A stretch of DNA of 64,000 nt, from the NCBI RefSeq assembly GCF_000474945.1, contig NZ_AXDW01000007.1, positions 124,001-188,000 of the forward strand, written 5' to 3'. This stretch comes from Solimonas soli DSM 21787. Lineage in GTDB: Bacteria > Pseudomonadota > Gammaproteobacteria > Nevskiales > Nevskiaceae. Of this stretch, positions 58,345 to 64,000 are shown one piece after another (the stretch's first letter is position 1; each line of letters starts with the position of its first letter). Below the pieces are notes generated by a model. The model did no database searches and was not told the DNA's origin. It was given only the letters and a program-made list of their open reading frames with translations. The position numbers were made by a program, and so were the translations under genes.

Positions 58345-60408
58345 TCAGTCGTCGCGTTTGATCGTCACCGTCACGCGCTCGGTTTCGTTGACGGAGCCGC
58401 CGTCAAGGGGAACCGTGCGCACGGATTGCGAACTCACGCTGCCGCTGCGCGGAATCAATATCGGTCCGTAGCTGTGATCGGCATTCAGCGGCAGCGCCGG
58501 CACCGACAGCGGCAGCAGAACCGGCGTGTCGGGATAGACCGCAGTCTGGCCGTCCCATCGTTGGACCGTCGCCGTCACCTCGAGCGGGATCAGCCGGTAG
58601 CCGTAGGCGTCCTGGCCGTAGGCGTGCAAGGTCAGCGAGAGTGAAGTGCTCGGCGTGCCGCTCTTGGTGCGGACCACGGGAATGGACAGGCCCCACACGC
58701 CCCATGGCGAGGTGTTGTCCTCCGGTACCCAGGAGGTGTGGTTGCTGCGGGTACCGCCGTTGCCATCGCTGCTGCTGAGCGTCTCGTCCAGCGTCGCCGT
58801 GCTCAGGTGCAGGTCGGAAATCAGCTGCGGCTCGTTAAGGCCAACGGTCGTTTCGCCTTCGACAATGGTGTGCTCGTTGGTGTCGTACGTCGCGCCGCCG
58901 GTCGACCAGCGTCCGCTGCGCGTGAAGTCCTGGCGGAAGCCGACCTTGAAGCGCGAGCACTGCGGCAGGATGTCCTGGAGTTCGGCGGCCTTGTCGCCGT
59001 GCCCGAGCAGCTGCAGCTGGCGGATGGTGCCGAGCATCAGCTGCAATTCCGGCGGGCCGCCGATGCTCCGGCATTGTTCGGCGACGTAGTCCGCATACGT
59101 GTCGAGCAAGCTGCTGATGCGCCCCTCGAGATCGCTCGCCACATCCGCCAGCGGACCGCCCGGCGCCGCGAGGCCGGTCAGCGCGGCATTGCGCAGGAAG
59201 CTGAAGCCGATCTGGATCGCCGCCGGAATCTGCGCCGGATCGCCATAGGCCGCGGCGAAGGCCGGCACCACGACGTCGTTGAAATAGCCGCGCAGCGGCG
59301 CCAGCTGCGGGCTCTCGTCCGTCTTGGCGACCGGTCGGGCAGCGAGCGGCCGCGCCGAGCGTTTGGCGGTGGTGACCGACGCCAGCGCCTGTGCACCCTC
59401 CCGCCATTGCGCGGTGAGCAGCGGCGCCAGCGCTGCGGCGAGCTGATCGCCGGTGTCGGTCGGCCAGGCGGCTGCCAGCGCCGCCTGCTGGTCCGCTGTC
59501 GCCACGGCGATGCCGACGATGCCGAGGTGATCGATCTGCATCGCCGGTCGCGACAGGCCGGTGCCGAAGTTGCCGTTCAGCAGCGGCACCAGATGCAGGT
59601 TGGCGCCGTCGCTGTCGGCCACCACGCCCACCAGCTGGTCGCGATCGACGCCGGCCATCACCGCGTCGGGGATGATGAAGCTGACGGTGATCGGCTTGTC
59701 GGCGAGCAGCTCGGAAGGCTCGACCCGGAGCGCCGCCAGCACGGCGCTGACCGGCGCGCCGAGATCGGTGATCTCGGTCAGCACGAGGCCGACTTCATCG
59801 CGAAAGGCCCCGCCGGGGAATTGCAGCCACGTTTTCGTGCCGTTGCCGTGGGTCAGCGCCGCGGTGCCGGACCAGGTGTCGGCCGGTGCCCAGGAGATGA
59901 TCGCGCGATCCTGCTGGCTGCCGTTCACGGGCGTCGCGGCGAGGGGCGCCGGCGGGTGCGGGAAGGGCTCCACCGCGCCGGCGAGCGGCTGCAACCCGCC
60001 GGAGGCGGCACCGGCGATCACCGTCAGCTGCGCGGCGCTGCTCGTCACGCTGCCGGCGCTGTTGCTGACGACGGCCGAATACCAGCGGCCGTTCATGCCG
60101 GTATCGGTCGCGCCGGTCGCGTAGCTGGCGCCCGTCGCCCCGGCGATGTCGGTCCAGTCCGTGCCGTTGTCGGAGCTGCGCCACTGATAGGCCAGCGGCG
60201 CCGTGCCGCTGGCGACGACCGAGAACGTGGCGGGCGCCGGCGCGGTGACGGTCTGCGCCTGCGGCTGCGTCGTGATCGCCGGCGCCGTCGCCGCCGGCGG
60301 GTCGCCGTCGCCATCGCCGCCCGCCGGCGCGGACCCGTTCGATCCGTTGCCGCAGGCCGCCAGCGCCAGCAATGCCAGGGCGCCCAGGACCCCGCTCATG
60401 CCTTTCAT
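58345..60408 (-). CDS. Large lipoprotein with Ig-like domain, unknown function
   Basis: 687 residues. The signal peptide ends in a lipobox (LALLALAACGNGS), followed by a Gly/Asp/Pro/Ala linker. Residues about 42-130 form an Ig-like domain typical of bacterial surface proteins (VASGTAPLAYQWRSSDNGTD, then WYSAVVSNSAGSVTSSAAQL). The remaining 550 residues are a long, mostly beta and helical region with no motif I can name. The regular SNHTSWVPEDN and RTVPLDGGSVNE segments lie near the end. GGGAGAGA precedes the ATG at 60408. It is divergent from the sigma/kinase pair with 135 bases between and is a candidate for joint control. Confidence 0.78.
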   Translation of the reverse strand: MKGMSGVLGALALLALAACGNGSNGSAPAGGDGDGDPPAATAPAITTQPQAQTVTAPAPATFSVVASGTAPLAYQWRSSDNGTDWTDIAGATGASYATGATDTGMNGRWYSAVVSNSAGSVTSSAAQLTVIAGAASGGLQPLAGAVEPFPHPPAPLAATPVNGSQQDRAIISWAPADTWSGTAALTHGNGTKTWLQFPGGAFRDEVGLVLTEITDLGAPVSAVLAALRVEPSELLADKPITVSFIIPDAVMAGVDRDQLVGVVADSDGANLHLVPLLNGNFGTGLSRPAMQIDHLGIVGIAVATADQQAALAAAWPTDTGDQLAAALAPLLTAQWREGAQALASVTTAKRSARPLAARPVAKTDESPQLAPLRGYFNDVVVPAFAAAYGDPAQIPAAIQIGFSFLRNAALTGLAAPGGPLADVASDLEGRISSLLDTYADYVAEQCRSIGGPPELQLMLGTIRQLQLLGHGDKAAELQDILPQCSRFKVGFRQDFTRSGRWSTGGATYDTNEHTIVEGETTVGLNEPQLISDLHLSTATLDETLSSSDGNGGTRSNHTSWVPEDNTSPWGVWGLSIPVVRTKSGTPSTSLSLTLHAYGQDAYGYRLIPLEVTATVQRWDGQTAVYPDTPVLLPLSVPALPLNADHSYGPILIPRSGSVSSQSVRTVPLDGGSVNETERVTVTIKRDD

Positions 60409-60543
60409 CACGATCTCTCCCTCGAGGTGCCGGCACAATGCCGGTTCAGGGATACAGATGCGGAAAAACACGCCGCTTCGTACACGCCGCTGAAAATTTT
60501 TCTGGGATGATGGAGCCGGCCGCCGAGGCCGGGAGGGGCATCG

Positions 60544-61107
60544 ATGAGGCCGCAGGCTGCCAGGGCATCGATCACCCAGTTGCTGGCGCGCGCGCGGGAC
60601 GGCGACGCGCCGGCGCTGGATGAGGCGTACGCCGCCGTTTACGGGGAACTGAAACGCATCGCCCACCACCAGCTGGGGCGCGAGCGCGGCGCGTTCGACA
60701 CCACCGCCCTCGTGCACGAGGCCTACCTGAAGCTCGCCGCCGGTGCACGACCCTCGGCCCATGACCGTCACCACCTGCTGTCCCTGTCGGCGCGCGCCAT
60801 GCGCCAGGTGCTGGTCGATCACGCCCGCTACGTCCATGCGCACAAGCGCGACGCCGGCGCGCCGACCCTGAGCTTCGAGGACGCGATGGCCGCCACGACC
60901 GTCGACGCGCTCGACATCCTGACGGTGGACGACACCATCCAGGCCCTGCAGAACGTCGACCCGCGCATGGCGCGGATCGTCGAACTGCGCTGCTTCGGCG
61001 GCTACGACGTGACCGAGATCGCGCAGATCATGGCGCTGCCCGCCTACACCGTGCGCCGCGACTGGCGCAAGGCGCGCGCCCTGCTGCTGGCGGAACTCGG
61101 GGCATGA
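60544..61107 (+). CDS. ECF-like sigma factor (TIGR02999/SigX type)
   Basis: A 187-residue sigma-70-like protein of the family usually found beside serine/threonine kinases in Xanthomonadales and Planctomycetes. Region 2 is VYGELKRIAHHQLGRERGAF with TTALVHEAYLKL, and region 4 is ELRCFGGYDVTEIAQIMALP with YTVRRDWRKARALLLAEL. It has no anti-sigma partner; activity is thought to be controlled by the linked kinase. Its stop overlaps the kinase start (ATGA at 61104). Confidence 0.92.
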   Translation: MRPQAARASITQLLARARDGDAPALDEAYAAVYGELKRIAHHQLGRERGAFDTTALVHEAYLKLAAGARPSAHDRHHLLSLSARAMRQVLVDHARYVHAHKRDAGAPTLSFEDAMAATTVDALDILTVDDTIQALQNVDPRMARIVELRCFGGYDVTEIAQIMALPAYTVRRDWRKARALLLAELGA

Positions 61108-63971
61108 ACGGCGGCGGCCCGGACCTGCGCCGCGCGCTGCAGGTCTTCGAGCAGGTCGCCGATCTCGCCGGCGCCGCGCGCGACGCGCAGCTCGATGCGC
61201 TCTGCGCCGCCGATCCGGCGCTGCGCGACCGGGTCGAACGCATGCTGGCCGCCGATGCGCGTGCCGACGATGCCGGCGACGGCCCTGCGGCACGCTGGAA
61301 CATCGCGCTGCGGGCCGCGGCCGGCGACGATCCGATGCTCGGCCGCCTCATCGGCGCCTGGCGGCTGGTGGCGGTCGCCGGCCGCGGCGGCATGGGCGTG
61401 GTGTACGAAGCCGAACGCGCCGACGGGGCCTATGCGCAGCGCGCCGCGCTGAAGCTGATCCAGTCGAGCGTTTCAGCGGGCGTCCGCGAGCGCTTCCTGC
61501 GTGAACGGCAAGTGCTCGCGCAGCTGCGTCACGCGCACATCGCCGCGCTGCTCGATGGCGGTTTCAGCGACGCCGGCGAGCCGTACTTCGTCATGGAGTA
61601 CGTCGACGGCCTGCCGATCGACCGCTGGTGCGACGCGCGCCGGCTCGGCGTGCGCGCTCGTGTCGAGCTGTTCGCGCAGGCGCTGGGCGCCGTCGGTTAC
61701 GCGCACCGCAACCTGCTGGTCCACCGCGACCTCAAGCCGTCGAACCTGCTGGTCGACGCGGCGGGCCGCGTCAAGCTGCTCGACTTCGGCATCGTCAAGC
61801 AGCTGCAGGATCCCAACGTCACGGCGCTGCCCGATCGCGCCGCCACTTTCGCCTACGCGGCGCCGGAGCAGTTGCACGACGCGCCGATCACCACCGCGAC
61901 CGATCTCTGGCAGCTCGGCGTCGTGCTGCACGTGCTGCTGTCCGGTTCGCACCCGTTCGGCGTCGCGCCGGCGATGCCGCTGGCGAAGCAGCTGCAGCAG
62001 ATGGAACGCCCGCCGGAAACGCTGGCGCAGGCCGCCGCCCGGGCCGGCGACGCCGCGCTCCAAGCGCGCGGCGCCGGCAGGCCGGCCGATCTCGCCCGGC
62101 AGCTGCGCGGCGGTCTGGCGACGATCGTCGCCACCTGCCTGCGGCGCGATCCGGCACAGCGCTACGCCAGCGTCGATGCCCTCGCCGCCGACCTGCAGCG
62201 CTGGCTGCAAAGCCGGCCGGTGCTGGCGGCGAGAACCAGCCGCCGCGAGCGGGCGCGGCTCTGGCTGCGCCGCAACCGCCTGCTCGCCGCGTCCGTGGCG
62301 GCGGTGACGGTCGCCCTGCTCGCCGGCACCGGCGTCTCGCTGTGGCAGGCACGCCAGGCGCAGCGGGAGAGCGCGCGGGCGCGCGAATCGCTGCAGTTCC
62401 TCGCCGACACGCTGGCCGCGGCGGCGCCGGAACAGGCCCTGAGCCGCGAAGTCAGCGTGCGCCAGCTGCTCGACAGCGCGCGCCGGCAACTCGAGCGGCG
62501 CAGCACGACCGACCCGGCCCTGCTGCAGCCGGTGCAGCGCATGCTCGGCCGCCTGTACTTCTCGGTCGGCGATTTCCAGCGCGCCGCGCAACTGCTCGAC
62601 GCCGGCACGCACGCTGTCGCGCCGCGCACGCGCGACGCGGCGCTGTCACTGGCCGACGATCTGATCGTCTATTCCGATGCCCTCGGCAACCTCGAACAGG
62701 GCGCGGCCAGCGTGGCGGCCTCCGAGCGCGCCGCCGCGCTGCGCGAGCGCTTCGCGCCGGACGATGCGGAACAGCAACTGCGCGCACTGGCGCATCAGAC
62801 GCTGGGGCACGTCGAGAAGTACGGCTGGGAGGCCTGCCGCCGGCGCGCCGAACAAGCGCTGGCCATGGCCAGGCGCCTGCCGAATCCGCCGGTCGACGTC
62901 ATGCTGCGCCTGTATTCGGATCTCGGCAGCGTCGCCAATTTCACCAACGACCGCAGCCGCCTGCTGTCGATCAGCGAAGAAGGCCTAGCCTTCGCCGACC
63001 GCCACGACGTCCCGCTCGAATCGCCGCTGCGCTTCAGCTTGCTCAGGAACCGCATCGAGGGCCTGATGCTCGATGGCCGGGCGCAGGAGGCGGAAACGCT
63101 GAGCCGCGATGCCATCGCCATGATCGAGAAGACCGGCGGCGTCGGCAGCACGCGGCTCGGCGTGCTGTGGAGCGCGCTGGGCATGGCCTTGCGCGATCAG
63201 GGCCGCTACCGGGACGCGCTGACGGCGATGTCGCGCGCGCACGAACTCGTGCGCGCGGACCATTCCGGCCCGCGCAACATCGCGGTCTCGCTGAGCAACA
63301 TCGCCATGCTGCAAACGATGCTGGGCGATGACGCCAAGGGCCTGCGCATCGCCGACCAGTCGCTCGCCGAGCTGGACCGCGCCGGAGTCGGTGCCGAGGA
63401 TCCGTTCCGCGTCTCGCCCGAGCGCATCCGCGTCCATGCCCTGCTCGCAAACCATCGCGTGAGCGAGGCCGCCGCGCGCCTTCAGACATGGCTGGAAATT
63501 GTCCGCCGCACGCAGGGCGCCGATTCCGAGGCCTATGTCAGTCTGCTCATCGAGAAGCTCGAAGCGACCCGTCAGGCCGGCGACGCCGCGCAGGGACAGC
63601 GGCTGCTGGCGGAAGTGCGCGAGCGCGCGGCGCGGCGCGGCATGGCGCGCACCTATCGCCTGGCCGCGCTGTTCCTGCGCTACGACGCCGCCTTCGCGCG
63701 GCTGCGCGGCGACCTGCCGGCCGCCGAAGACGCGCAACGCCAGGCGCTGCAGAACCTGCTGCCGGCCGGCAATGCCTTCGAGATCGCCATCGCCCGCGCC
63801 GAGCTCGCCGATATCCTGGGCCGGCGCGGCCATCGCGCCGAAGCCCGCCGCCTGCTCGCGCCGGCCTTGCCGGTGTTGCGGCAGGCCGTGCTGCCCGCGC
63901 AGCGCGATCGCCAGGCCGCCGAAGCGCTGGCGGCCCGCCTCGGCCTCGACGGCCAGGAGCGTGGGCGGTAG
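61104..63971 (+). CDS. TPR-containing serine/threonine protein kinase
   Basis: 955 residues. The kinase domain (about 90-380) has the Gly-loop VAGRGGMGVVYEAERAD, catalytic Lys in RAALKLIQ, HRDLKPSNLLVD (catalytic loop), LLDFGIVKQL (DFG) and AAPEQ (APE). A membrane helix follows at about 393-412 (LLAASVAAVTVALLAGTGVS). The extracytoplasmic part of about 540 residues consists of TPR-like helical repeats (for example LYFSVGDFQRAAQLLDAGTH). This is the PknB-like signalling partner of the preceding sigma factor; the signal sensed is unknown. Confidence 0.93.
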   Translation: MNGGGPDLRRALQVFEQVADLAGAARDAQLDALCAADPALRDRVERMLAADARADDAGDGPAARWNIALRAAAGDDPMLGRLIGAWRLVAVAGRGGMGVVYEAERADGAYAQRAALKLIQSSVSAGVRERFLRERQVLAQLRHAHIAALLDGGFSDAGEPYFVMEYVDGLPIDRWCDARRLGVRARVELFAQALGAVGYAHRNLLVHRDLKPSNLLVDAAGRVKLLDFGIVKQLQDPNVTALPDRAATFAYAAPEQLHDAPITTATDLWQLGVVLHVLLSGSHPFGVAPAMPLAKQLQQMERPPETLAQAAARAGDAALQARGAGRPADLARQLRGGLATIVATCLRRDPAQRYASVDALAADLQRWLQSRPVLAARTSRRERARLWLRRNRLLAASVAAVTVALLAGTGVSLWQARQAQRESARARESLQFLADTLAAAAPEQALSREVSVRQLLDSARRQLERRSTTDPALLQPVQRMLGRLYFSVGDFQRAAQLLDAGTHAVAPRTRDAALSLADDLIVYSDALGNLEQGAASVAASERAAALRERFAPDDAEQQLRALAHQTLGHVEKYGWEACRRRAEQALAMARRLPNPPVDVMLRLYSDLGSVANFTNDRSRLLSISEEGLAFADRHDVPLESPLRFSLLRNRIEGLMLDGRAQEAETLSRDAIAMIEKTGGVGSTRLGVLWSALGMALRDQGRYRDALTAMSRAHELVRADHSGPRNIAVSLSNIAMLQTMLGDDAKGLRIADQSLAELDRAGVGAEDPFRVSPERIRVHALLANHRVSEAAARLQTWLEIVRRTQGADSEAYVSLLIEKLEATRQAGDAAQGQRLLAEVRERAARRGMARTYRLAALFLRYDAAFARLRGDLPAAEDAQRQALQNLLPAGNAFEIAIARAELADILGRRGHRAEARRLLAPALPVLRQAVLPAQRDRQAAEALAARLGLDGQERGR

Positions 63972-64000
63972 GAACCGTGCAGGCGAGGCAAAGCCGTTTC

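Overview
The window is very GC-rich, gene-dense bacterial chromosome. A Gammaproteobacterium is most likely, probably near the Xanthomonadales/Nevskiales. The basis for this is a prmA-fis-purH block, a single-chain (monomeric) NADP isocitrate dehydrogenase, a long-form FadE, a SigX-type ECF sigma gene next to a TPR serine/threonine kinase, and a C/G-rich intergenic palindrome of the kind seen in xanthomonads. This placement is inference from gene content; no 16S rRNA gene is present.

Layout. Positions 1-14000 hold housekeeping and stress genes: the end of mgtE, a 3-methyladenine DNA glycosylase, a CoxE-like VWA protein, a SanA/YdcF-like protein, glpD, an atypical SDR, a MacAB-like exporter operon (adaptor, ATPase, two permeases), a DUF1338 protein, and small ABM, CoA-binding and SRPBCC proteins. 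From 14100 to 17100 there are poorly conserved minus-strand genes, a decayed OmpA gene and a thioesterase remnant. From about 17250 to 20908 lies a degenerate integrative element next to tRNA-Val(CAC). Its integrase appears to have lost the C-terminal catalytic half, and its two toxin-antitoxin modules keep intact antitoxins (BrnA, HigA) but have broken toxins (frameshifted BrnT, HigB stub).

From 21000 to 33100 are an ankyrin protein, tadA, an FMN reductase, a membrane metallophosphoesterase, a large PHP-domain lipoprotein overlapping a MaoC hydratase gene, dsbA, and a two-component system facing a porin-like gene and a PstS-like gene. Positions 33327-37648 carry a tightly overlapped cassette: a thermostable-hemolysin-family (GNAT-like) protein, an acyl-activating ligase, a haem-oxygenase-like presumed di-iron oxidase, an SDR, and a secreted TPR protein. 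I read this as an uncharacterised fatty-acid-derived metabolite pathway, and it is the most promising undescribed system in the window.

From 37700 to 50100 are dps, icd, an M14 peptidase, guaA and guaB (separated by an intrinsic terminator), xseA, prmA fused in frame to a phosphatase-like domain through what looks like a lost stop codon, fis and purH. Positions 50200-64000 hold an exported protein of unknown function, an ECF sigma/anti-sigma/DUF4097 operon, a tandem GST-N protein, a GNAT enzyme, a LysE exporter, a TetR regulator divergent from fadE with two matching palindromic operators between them, a large lipoprotein, and a SigX-type sigma factor overlapping a TPR kinase.

All product names come from reading motifs and family resemblance by eye; no searches were run.
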